6,216 nt of DNA, taken from an uncultured Bacteroidota bacterium (lineage in GTDB: Bacteria > Bacteroidota > Bacteroidia > Chitinophagales > Chitinophagaceae). A model generated the notes under the pieces. It ran no database searches and had not been told where the DNA came from. It worked only from the letters and a program-made list of their open reading frames with translations. The position numbers and the translations under genes are program-made. Shown piece by piece: positions 1 through 5,789 of the stretch; positions within the stretch are counted from its first letter, which is position 1, and each line of letters opens with the position of its first letter. The stretch lies in the NCBI GenBank assembly GCA_946887345.1, contig CAMPKR010000151.1, forward strand, positions 1-6,216, in the 5' to 3' direction.

Positions 1-422
1 TTCTTCTTCTTTATGTTTTTTACCGGCAGATAATACCACTTGCCTTTTATCATAAAGAATAAAGCGGGGATTTTAATATTCTCTATTTCCTTTGGTATGG
101 CAAATCGGCCACCTGGAATAGGTTTAAATTCCAGCTTGTTTCCTTTCCTGATGTGCTCCGGGCTAATTTCTTTTCCACTTCTTTTCACTATGCAGTTGGC
201 CCACATATCATCGGCCCTGAAGAATATGCTTTCAGGCCTGCTGTTTCCCTTCCAGGTAGCTTTTATGGAATAATGCACTTGTTCGTCATCGTCGGGAAAT
301 GTTGCGATAGCAGTGCGGTTTGCCTCCGTTACCCGGGCATATACTGTACCCAATTTCGCCAGTTGTGCCTGGGCGCAAACGCTAAAGAGTAAAGCCAGTA
401 TTAAAAGGAAACGAAGTTTCAT
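1..422 (-). CDS. Unrecognised exported protein, 3' end outside window
   Basis: I do not recognise this family. The visible part is 140 residues plus two bases, open to the window edge with no stop. It starts MKLRFLLILALLF and continues to CAQAQ, a clear Sec signal peptide with probable cleavage after the AQA at about residue 19, so the product should be periplasmic, outer-membrane associated or secreted. The mature part is mixed charged and beta-rich, with WKGNSRPESIFF at residues 57-68, a GGRFAIP segment at 104-110 and KGKWYYLPVKN near the visible end. No catalytic motif is apparent. It lies 37 nt downstream of the exported YciI-like gene on the same strand without an intervening terminator, so co-transcription is likely. 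An in-frame ATG eight codons upstream (first base at 446) would add MAFAIYRD; I prefer 422 because it gives a conventional signal-peptide N-terminus. No strong Shine-Dalgarno is seen; AGGG lies only 2-3 nt from the start. Confidence 0.8.
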   Translation of the reverse strand, partial: MKLRFLLILALLFSVCAQAQLAKLGTVYARVTEANRTAIATFPDDDEQVHYSIKATWKGNSRPESIFFRADDMWANCIVKRSGKEISPEHIRKGNKLEFKPIPGGRFAIPKEIENIKIPALFFMIKGKWYYLPVKNIKKK

Positions 423-459
423 ATCCCTGTATATTGCAAAGGCCATGCCAATAGCCGGT

Positions 460-906
460 TTAAGGGCTTTTCTTGCTGATGCGCTCGCTGGCATCAAGAT
501 ACATCGGTAATGCAGCCGATCCATACCACGGATAAAGTTCCACGTCAAATAGCTTCGCTTTTATAGCGGGATCAGTTTCCACAAGCGCTCTTGCTTCGTC
601 CACAGTCGGCACACTAAGGATGAAAATGCCGCGATATGATTTTTCATTTTTGCCGAGAGGACCTGCTACCACCAGTTTATGCTCTTTTACCAGTCGTTCT
701 ATATTGTTCATATGTCCCCTGAAAAGACTGTCCGTCATTTTCCTGTCTTCAGTTTTAAAGGTTCCCGTTTTTAAAATAGCAAGCACATACTTCTTCATGC
801 CATATTCATCGGCACCCAGGGAGTCGGCAAGCTTTTTGTCATAGCCACCTTGTGCTTTTATGGAAAAAGGTAGTGCGAGTAGTGCTGCTATAAATAGATG
901 TTTCAT
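460..906 (-). CDS. Exported YciI-like (YCII-related) protein
   Basis: This is a 148-residue protein with a signal peptide (residues 1-18, ending SIKA before QGG), followed by a short linker and a YCII-related dimeric alpha/beta-barrel domain at about 38-128. Family-like features are the strand KKYVLAILKTG (38-48), a helix containing the His of RGHMNNIERL (His65), the segment VVAGPLGKNEKSYRGIFIL (79-97), and the closing TDPAIKAKLFDVELYPW (111-127) with Asp112. The matching His and Asp are the conserved polar pair of the YciI family. YciI proteins are usually cytosolic, of roughly 95-100 residues, and mostly of unknown function; the extra N-terminal export signal is the oddity here. It is the first gene of its unit, reading from the promoter at 923-952, and is probably followed by the unknown exported gene. 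The enzymatic activity is not known. The start is supported by the signal peptide and by the short leader after the promoter. Confidence 0.85.
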   Translation of the reverse strand: MKHLFIAALLALPFSIKAQGGYDKKLADSLGADEYGMKKYVLAILKTGTFKTEDRKMTDSLFRGHMNNIERLVKEHKLVVAGPLGKNEKSYRGIFILSVPTVDEARALVETDPAIKAKLFDVELYPWYGSAALPMYLDASERISKKSP

Positions 907-922
907 GTGTTATAAATATTAG

Positions 923-952
923 TAAAGATAGAAGGACGATTTTAAACCAAAA
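923..952 (-). promoter_or_regulatory. Predicted Bacteroidota-type promoter of the exported YciI-like gene
   Basis: On the minus strand, TTTTG (948-952) is followed after 17 nt by TATCTTTA (923-930). This agrees with the Bacteroidota housekeeping consensus TTG-N17-23-TAnnTTTG at seven of eight positions across TTG and the fixed -7 bases (final G replaced by A, with full TTG). Transcription would begin near 917, leaving about a 10-nt leader before the ATG at 906. The -33 element lies within the T-rich tail of the preceding terminator. No Shine-Dalgarno is visible, which is common in this phylum. Confidence 0.55.
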
Positions 953-983
953 TAAAAAACCTTGCTGCCAAAGCAACAAGGTT
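945..983 (-). terminator. Intrinsic terminator after the S46 peptidase gene
   Basis: Read on the minus strand, AACCTTGTTGC (983-973), loop TTTG (972-969) and GCAGCAAGGTT (968-958) form an 11-bp stem with one G-T wobble. It is followed by a T-rich tail (TTTTTATTTT, 957-948). The stem begins 20 nt after the peptidase stop codon. The strong stem, tetraloop and T tail are a textbook rho-independent terminator, and it separates the peptidase from the next minus-strand unit. Confidence 0.9.
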
Positions 984-1003
984 CAATGCCTTTTAATTAT
1001 TTT

Positions 1004-3181
1004 TTAGTTTTTTACTATTCTCATTTCATTCAGCAACCATTTGGCGTTGCCGAATTTTTCCACCACAAACAACGTATAGCGTATATCGAGTGAGATGTTA
1101 CGGCACACTTTCGAATTGAAGTCGATATCGCTCATCGTTCCTTCCCATACCCTGTCAAAATTGGTGCCTATCAGTTCTCCTTTTGCATTCAGCACAGGGC
1201 TGCCGGAATTGCCTCCCGAGGTATGATTGTCGGCAATAAATGCAACCGGCATTACTCCTTTTGCTGCCCAGCGGCCATAGTCTTTTTTGCTGTGTAGTGT
1301 CTTAAGATACGCGGGCACCGCAAACTCAGCTACATTGGGCTTGTCCTTTGCTATTACTTCGTCCAAATTTGTCTGGTACGAATATCCTGCAGGTCCATCG
1401 GGATCGAGCCCGTGCACCTTTCCATAAGTTACGCGCAGTGTCAGGTTAGCATCAGGGTAGAAAGAGCTTTCACCTTCTTTCAGCATCATATTCTTAAGAT
1501 ACAGGCGGTTCATCCTTTTTACGTTGTCAGAATATTTCACTAAGCTCGGACTTATTTCTGTAGCCCTGTATTGTACCATATAGCTGTACAACTGGTATGC
1601 AGGGTCAGACAGTATGCGACCTATATCTTTCAGCTCGGCTCTTGTTGCAAACGTCCCCAGTTTTTCCTGGTCGGCTAGCAGCGATTGGCTATAAGTGCTT
1701 TCAGCCCATTGGGCATAGTTTCCATGTTGCCTTTTCATATCGCGGTAGTAAGACGGTATGTACACTGACACATTGTTGAAGTAAAGGGGCATTAGCGCCG
1801 TAAACAGTTCTTTGTCGGTGTGCACATCGTAATTCTTGTAAAAACCATTCATTTGGTTGACGATCTTAGTCAGCGAGTCTCTGAGCTGCTGATTGCTTTT
1901 AGCTACTTTAAAGACCTTGAGCATTTTATCCAGTGCGGCGCCTTGTTGTACCAGTTCTATACCGAAAACAGCTTCTTTTATGTACTCATCTGCTTTGGCC
2001 AGCTCATTAGCACTATTTACAGCTATCTGGAGTTCAGTAAGCAGATCGCTGCCACCTGCCATGCCCGGATTTTTTGCGGCCCAGCGCTGGAATTCAGACT
2101 CATAGTTTCTTTTTATGCCCAGTACATTGTTGTCCTTTACACCCTTTATTTCACCCTGCCATTTCTTCCATCCGTTAGCTATACCTGCACGTTTTGAGGT
2201 ATACTTCAGGAATACATCTCTCGATTGGTTCATGTTCCGGTCCAGCACTTCAAGTTTCTTCGTGCGCACGGCTATTCTCACAGGGTGAAGTACATTTTCT
2301 ATCTGGTTCACCTGGGCACCGCTTATATATTGCTGTGTATAGCCCGGGAAGCCATAGACCATAGTAAAGTCGCCCTCTTTATATCCACCTGCATTGATCG
2401 TAAAGAACTGTTTGGCCTGGTAAGGCTTGTTTCTTTTAGAGTATTCAGCGGGTTTGTTTCCCGCCCCCGCATATATACGGAACATTGAGAAGTCGCCGGT
2501 ATGCCTTGGCCACATCCAGTTGTCCGTATCACCGCCAAACTGGCCAATACCATTAGGTGGAAAGCCCACCAGGCGAACATCGCGGAAGGTTTCCATCAGC
2601 GAAACCCAGTACTGGTTACCGCTATAAAACGGTTGTATGCTGGCATCAAGGCCTGTGCTATGTTTGTAAGCCTTTTCAAGGTTTTTTACGCGCACGCTAA
2701 TAATACTATCCCTCTTGCCTTCGGTGATGTCGTTTGTTATGCCGGATAATATTTTGTCACTTACATTCTCCATCCTGCGGATAAAGGTCACAGTCAGTCC
2801 CGGGCAAGGTATTTCCTCACTCATACTTTTGGCAAAGAAGCCGTTAGCAAAATAATCGCTTTGCGAACTGCTAAGTCCCTGCACCGTGCCGTAGCCGCAG
2901 TGGTGATTTGTCAAGAGGAGGCCCTTGCCTGATATTATTTCGCCCGTACATCCCTTTCCAAACAGCACAACTGCGTTATTCAGTCCGGTACCATCTGAGT
3001 TATAAATCTTCTCTACCGGAATCCTCAGCCCGGCAGCTTTCATGTCTTCAGCCTTATTCTTAATTGTGGGTGGAAGCCACATGCCTTCCTTGGCTGTGGC
3101 ACTACATATTACACCAACAGTTAATAAAGTAAGGGCGGCCTTTAATACCGAATATCTGGCCCGATGATTGTGGTACATCAT
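1004..3181 (-). CDS. Dipeptidyl-peptidase 11-type S46 serine peptidase (Asp/Glu-specific)
   Basis: This 725-residue exported exopeptidase removes N-terminal dipeptides from peptides, presumably in the periplasm to feed amino-acid uptake. Its length matches the S46 family (about 700-720). A signal peptide covers residues 1-30 (ends SATA), and the mature N-terminus KEGMWLP is typical of S46. The chymotrypsin-like catalytic parts are TNHHCGYG at 91-98 (His94 by analogy with TAAHC), DNWMWPRHTGD at 220-230 (Asp230; Asn221/Trp222 match the residues that hold the substrate amino terminus) and SGGNSGSP at 655-662 (Ser659). The alpha-helical regulatory domain characteristic of the family fills about 300-560; Asn336 is another likely N-terminus-binding residue. 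Arg677, 18 residues after the catalytic Ser, corresponds to the Arg that gives DPP11 its acidic P1 preference, where DPP7 has Gly. The gene is monocistronic, divergent from the T9SS cargo gene, and ends at an intrinsic terminator. ATG 3181 is followed by a second in-frame ATG one codon later; either works. Confidence 0.93.
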   Translation of the reverse strand: MMYHNHRARYSVLKAALTLLTVGVICSATAKEGMWLPPTIKNKAEDMKAAGLRIPVEKIYNSDGTGLNNAVVLFGKGCTGEIISGKGLLLTNHHCGYGTVQGLSSSQSDYFANGFFAKSMSEEIPCPGLTVTFIRRMENVSDKILSGITNDITEGKRDSIISVRVKNLEKAYKHSTGLDASIQPFYSGNQYWVSLMETFRDVRLVGFPPNGIGQFGGDTDNWMWPRHTGDFSMFRIYAGAGNKPAEYSKRNKPYQAKQFFTINAGGYKEGDFTMVYGFPGYTQQYISGAQVNQIENVLHPVRIAVRTKKLEVLDRNMNQSRDVFLKYTSKRAGIANGWKKWQGEIKGVKDNNVLGIKRNYESEFQRWAAKNPGMAGGSDLLTELQIAVNSANELAKADEYIKEAVFGIELVQQGAALDKMLKVFKVAKSNQQLRDSLTKIVNQMNGFYKNYDVHTDKELFTALMPLYFNNVSVYIPSYYRDMKRQHGNYAQWAESTYSQSLLADQEKLGTFATRAELKDIGRILSDPAYQLYSYMVQYRATEISPSLVKYSDNVKRMNRLYLKNMMLKEGESSFYPDANLTLRVTYGKVHGLDPDGPAGYSYQTNLDEVIAKDKPNVAEFAVPAYLKTLHSKKDYGRWAAKGVMPVAFIADNHTSGGNSGSPVLNAKGELIGTNFDRVWEGTMSDIDFNSKVCRNISLDIRYTLFVVEKFGNAKWLLNEMRIVKN

Positions 3182-3277
3182 GTATATTGTTTGGAAATAA
3201 AATTACTGTTTTACTAGAAAATTTTTAGCCAAATAGTTATATTTAGCCCAAATAAAGTGAAACTGCCTTTCCGAATT
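3182..3277. promoter_or_regulatory. Divergent intergenic region with weak promoter candidates
   Basis: This AT-rich 96-nt region must hold the promoters of both the leftward peptidase gene and the rightward T9SS cargo gene. For the leftward gene, TTTG (3230-3233, minus) and TAATTTTA (3198-3205, minus) are a possible -33/-7 pair, but the 24-nt spacer is slightly long. For the rightward gene, TATATTTA (3238-3245) resembles TAnnTTTG, but I find no matching TTG at the expected distance upstream. Both assignments are weak. No Shine-Dalgarno precedes either start. Confidence 0.35.
3224..3254. repeat. Imperfect direct repeat TTTAGCC(C)AAATA
   Basis: TTTAGCCAAATA (3224-3235) and TTTAGCCCAAATA (3242-3254) are identical except for one inserted C, and they begin 18 nt apart. 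They lie between the two divergent genes, and the second copy overlaps the candidate -7 element of the rightward gene. The arrangement could be a regulator-binding site or an old local duplication; the sequence alone does not decide. Confidence 0.5.
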
Positions 3278-5344
3278 ATGAGAAAATGCCTACTTTTTGT
3301 AGCACTTTTAGTGTTTCAATTTGCCAATGTAAAAGCTCAGCAGGACCTTTTTGACGCTCCTGATACTGTTTGTATCAAGCAACCTATCCAGCTGGTCAGC
3401 AACGCTTTCGCTCCCCAAACCAACTATTGGGGCTTTTGTTCAGGCTTCCTTTTGAACAATCCGGTGGCAGATTTTCCCGGATTTGGCTTCGGTTTTCAGG
3501 GGCCTTCTGATATCAATATTGAAAGGGATGGTGGCAATTATTTCGGCTTTGTAACAAACGCGGCAACTTCTGAACTTATAAGGCTTAACTACGGCAATAG
3601 CCTTGAAAATACTCCTACCTTCACCAACCTCGGCAATATAGACAACAAAATGCCTGTATCGCCCAATGCCGTTTGGATTGTAAAAGATCCGGCTAATGGT
3701 AACTGGCACGTTTTCATTCTTGGAGGCACCGATGCTACTAACTCTTCTCTTACCCGCGTTGACTTTGCTAATAGCCTGGGTAACAATACCCCGAACATAG
3801 CCAATATGGGCAATGTACGTAATGTATTCAATGCTCCGACCGGCCTGTTCATTCAAAAGCAGAATGGCCTCTGGAGAGGATGGTGTGTAAACCAGGGTGA
3901 TAATACCATTGTTTACATCGATTTCTCCGACAATATCTCATATACACCAATACCTCAGAACCTGGGTAACATCAACGGTGCCTTCACTCAACCAAGCGAC
4001 CTTGCAGGTATTTTCGATAACGGCCAGTGGCATTTATTCGTAACTAATGAGTTCGATAATACATTGGCGCGTGTTGATCTTGGTGCGGGGCTCGATAACG
4101 TTACTCCTCTGGCTATCAATATCGGTAACCCTGACACTAAGCTGTTCGGGCCTACATCAATTTCAATGACCAGGGATTGTGATAACCTGATTGCATACAT
4201 AACTAACGGTGCCACCAACGAACTAGTACGCGTTACGATGCCGGATGCCTTTGGTCCCTACGTAGGTTTCACATACGGCACCTCAATGGCGCCTGCGCAG
4301 CTGAGTAACCCTACCGGCTTGTCCCGCTTTATCAGGAACTTCGGCCAGGACGATATCTATGCTTATATCACCAATGCGAACCTTAGCCTCTCGAGGATAG
4401 AATTTCCTCAGTGTACCAACTCTTCTATCTCTCACTCATACAGCTACATACCACCGGTTTATTCTTATGATACTCCCGGCCTGTTTAATGTGTATTATGT
4501 GGTAGATGAAGGATTACCTACCATGCAGGTAGAGTGCAAGCAAATACGCGCCTTAAGGATTCCTGATATCGACCCGCTGAGCAATGATACAACAATATGC
4601 CAGGGCGATACAGTTACCCTTACTGCTTTTTCTGCCGCTGCAGATACTGTTCGATGGAGCCCTGCTCACAACATCAGCGACACTTGCTGTAACATTTTTA
4701 GTGTATCAGCAGCTCCAGACTATACTGTAGAGTATAACATTCACTATATCTACCCTAATGGTTGTGAGGTGGATACATCTATAACGGTTACAGTGGCGCG
4801 GGTGAATGCCGATGCCGGTCCGGACCGAATTCTGAAGGATGGTGCTACCACAGTACTTGGTGGTCCCGGCACGCCGATACAAGGCGGCAACTATACTTAC
4901 AGGTGGTTCCCTTATCAGTACATCTCGGATACCGCCGCCGCTTACCCGATCGCTAATCCTCCGCACGATTTCACTGACTACCTGGAAGTAACAGAGCCTA
5001 ACCCTGAATTAGGAGGCGACCTGACTTGTACAGCTATTGATACAGTGGTGGTAAGAGTCACTTGTGGCGAAATGAATTTACCCAATGCCTTTGCACCTTC
5101 AAGCGATAATCCGGAAAGCAACAAGTTCGGCCTGCTGAACACCCAGGTAAACAAGCTGATTTATTTCCGCGTTTACGACCGTTGGGGTAATCTTGTATTC
5201 TATACCACCGATCCTACCAAGAAATGGGATGGTACCGTGGATGGCAAACCTGCTCTGATGGGCGTTTACGTATGGGACATCGACGGGTTCTGCGTGGGAG
5301 GTAAACGTGTTAGGGCTCAGGGCAATGTTACCCTGATACGGTAA
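3278..5344 (+). CDS. Secreted beta-propeller/PKD protein with type B T9SS sorting domain
   Basis: The protein has 688 residues with a signal peptide at 1-20 (MRKCLLF to NVKA). It is presumably carried across the outer membrane by the type IX secretion system and displayed or released; its ligand is unknown. Residues 27-56 (PDTVCIKQPIQLV to YWGFCSG) resemble the start of a PKD domain. Six propeller-like repeats with a 52-58 residue period span about 75-377; each has a pattern like W-x-x-F-V-T-N, then N-T-L-x-R-V-D-F, then N-L-G-N-I. Residues 384-425 (HSYSYIPP, YSYDTPGLFNVYYVVDEG) resemble the end of a PKD domain. Two Ig/PKD-like domains follow (about 430-507, with TICQGDTVTLTA, and 508-596). 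The C-terminal domain (598-688) has YDRWGNLVF, WDGT, GVYVWDI and terminal VTLIR, matching the gliding-motility-associated CHU_C/TIGR04131 type. A GTG at 3257 is in frame and would add MKLPFRI; I choose ATG 3278 because it begins a compact signal peptide. A small cytosolic-looking gene follows after 13 nt. Confidence 0.9.
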   Translation: MRKCLLFVALLVFQFANVKAQQDLFDAPDTVCIKQPIQLVSNAFAPQTNYWGFCSGFLLNNPVADFPGFGFGFQGPSDINIERDGGNYFGFVTNAATSELIRLNYGNSLENTPTFTNLGNIDNKMPVSPNAVWIVKDPANGNWHVFILGGTDATNSSLTRVDFANSLGNNTPNIANMGNVRNVFNAPTGLFIQKQNGLWRGWCVNQGDNTIVYIDFSDNISYTPIPQNLGNINGAFTQPSDLAGIFDNGQWHLFVTNEFDNTLARVDLGAGLDNVTPLAINIGNPDTKLFGPTSISMTRDCDNLIAYITNGATNELVRVTMPDAFGPYVGFTYGTSMAPAQLSNPTGLSRFIRNFGQDDIYAYITNANLSLSRIEFPQCTNSSISHSYSYIPPVYSYDTPGLFNVYYVVDEGLPTMQVECKQIRALRIPDIDPLSNDTTICQGDTVTLTAFSAAADTVRWSPAHNISDTCCNIFSVSAAPDYTVEYNIHYIYPNGCEVDTSITVTVARVNADAGPDRILKDGATTVLGGPGTPIQGGNYTYRWFPYQYISDTAAAYPIANPPHDFTDYLEVTEPNPELGGDLTCTAIDTVVVRVTCGEMNLPNAFAPSSDNPESNKFGLLNTQVNKLIYFRVYDRWGNLVFYTTDPTKKWDGTVDGKPALMGVYVWDIDGFCVGGKRVRAQGNVTLIR

Positions 5345-5348
5345 AGGA
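5343..5348 (+). promoter_or_regulatory. Ribosome-binding site AAAGGA overlapping upstream stop
   Basis: AAAGGA ends 9 nt before ATG 5358, and its first two bases are part of the TAA stop of the T9SS cargo gene. It is the only convincing Shine-Dalgarno sequence in the window and supports both the chosen start and coupling to the upstream gene. Confidence 0.6.
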
Positions 5349-5357
5349 TTTAACAGT

Positions 5358-5654
5358 ATGACGCAGTACTTATTCGAAATAGAGCTACCGCCCTTTACTG
5401 AGGAGATGACAGAAACGATTCCTGCTCATCGCGAATACATCGACAAACTTCTGGCCGAAGGTGTAATGCTCTCTTATTCTGTATCTATACAGCGAAATAT
5501 GATCTGGTGCGTAATAGCTGCTGATGAAGAAGCACAGGCTATGGAACTGGTTGCTGCGTTTCCTATGCATAGGTTCTTTTCTGATGTGTCATGTCATCCC
5601 TTATTATTACACAACAGTTCACCGGCTTCCTTACCAGATATATCACTCAATTAA
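5358..5654 (+). CDS. Small muconolactone-isomerase/YciI-like dimeric alpha/beta-barrel protein
   Basis: This 98-residue protein has no signal peptide and is probably cytosolic. It begins with a strand (QYLFEIELPPF, 3-13) and a helix around AHREYIDKLLAEG (23-35, His24). Strands SVSIQRNMIWCVIAAD (41-56) and a second helix (EEAQAMELVAAFP, 57-69) come next. It closes with MHRFFSDVSCHPLLLHNSS (70-88). The ending resembles the LPLFPYMDIEV...RHPSS end of muconolactone delta-isomerase, and the overall length (about 95) fits that family and the related YciI fold. The activity is not established: an actual role in aromatic degradation is unsupported because no other pathway gene is visible. AAAGGA at 5343-5348 overlaps the stop of the T9SS cargo gene and lies 9 nt before this ATG, a good ribosome-binding site. 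The two genes are therefore likely co-transcribed and perhaps translationally coupled. The unit ends at the terminator 5660-5684. Confidence 0.8.
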   Translation: MTQYLFEIELPPFTEEMTETIPAHREYIDKLLAEGVMLSYSVSIQRNMIWCVIAADEEAQAMELVAAFPMHRFFSDVSCHPLLLHNSSPASLPDISLN

Positions 5655-5659
5655 TTTCG

Positions 5660-5684
5660 AGCCTCGTTCAATACGGGGCTTTTT
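5660..5684 (+). terminator. Intrinsic terminator of the T9SS cargo unit
   Basis: AGCCTCG (5660-5666), loop TTCAATA (5667-5673) and CGGGGCT (5674-5680) form a 7-bp stem with one wobble pair. It runs directly into TTTT and then AATTT. The stem begins 5 nt after the stop codon of the isomerase-like gene, and no other gene lies between, so it should end transcription from the upstream pair. Confidence 0.82.
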
Positions 5685-5697
5685 AATTTCAAAATTG

Positions 5698-5738
5698 AAA
5701 AGGCTTATTTTTTAATAGCTAAACACGATAAGCTTTTT
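5698..5738. repeat. 11-bp inverted repeat upstream of the peroxiredoxin promoter
   Basis: AAAAGGCTTAT (5698-5708) pairs with ATAAGCTTTTT (5728-5738) along all 11 positions with one G-T wobble, around a 19-nt AT-rich loop. The right arm overlaps the TTTTTG -33 element of the peroxiredoxin gene. It could be an operator, a second weak terminator for the upstream unit (the arm itself ends in five Ts), or chance in AT-rich DNA. Confidence 0.45.
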
Positions 5739-5770
5739 GTGTATTCTCCCAACGTTTAAGTGTACTTTTG
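5734..5770 (+). promoter_or_regulatory. Predicted Bacteroidota-type promoter of the peroxiredoxin gene
   Basis: TACTTTTG at 5763-5770 matches the TAnnTTTG -7 consensus at every fixed position. TTTTTG at 5734-5739 can serve as the -33 element with a 23-nt spacer, the upper end of the accepted range. Transcription would begin near 5777, leaving a leader of about 13 nt before ATG 5790. Confidence 0.65.
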
Positions 5771-5789
5771 CGGCCGATAATTCAAGAAC

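Noticed and set aside
1820..2197. Plus-strand 125-codon open frame inside the peptidase gene
   Set aside because: It lies wholly antisense to the conserved S46 coding sequence, its product has no recognisable motif, and no promoter or ribosome-binding site precedes it.
3257..3277. GTG start at 3257 for the T9SS cargo gene
   Set aside because: The ATG at 3278 begins a compact signal peptide with an MRK n-region. The upstream GTG would add seven residues with no supporting ribosome-binding site, though it cannot be fully excluded.
3440..3856. Minus-strand 138-codon open frame inside the T9SS cargo gene
   Set aside because: It is antisense to the propeller repeats, whose protein-level periodicity proves the plus-strand frame; the reverse product looks like a shadow.
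5358..5654. A muconate/beta-ketoadipate aromatic degradation locus
   Set aside because: Only one small protein with the isomerase-like fold is present, and no other pathway gene is visible, so a pathway assignment is not supported.
5687..5700. Short palindrome TTTCAA-AA-TTGAAA after the 5660-5684 terminator
   Set aside because: The 2-nt loop is too tight for a stable RNA hairpin and AT-only arms of this length occur by chance in such DNA.
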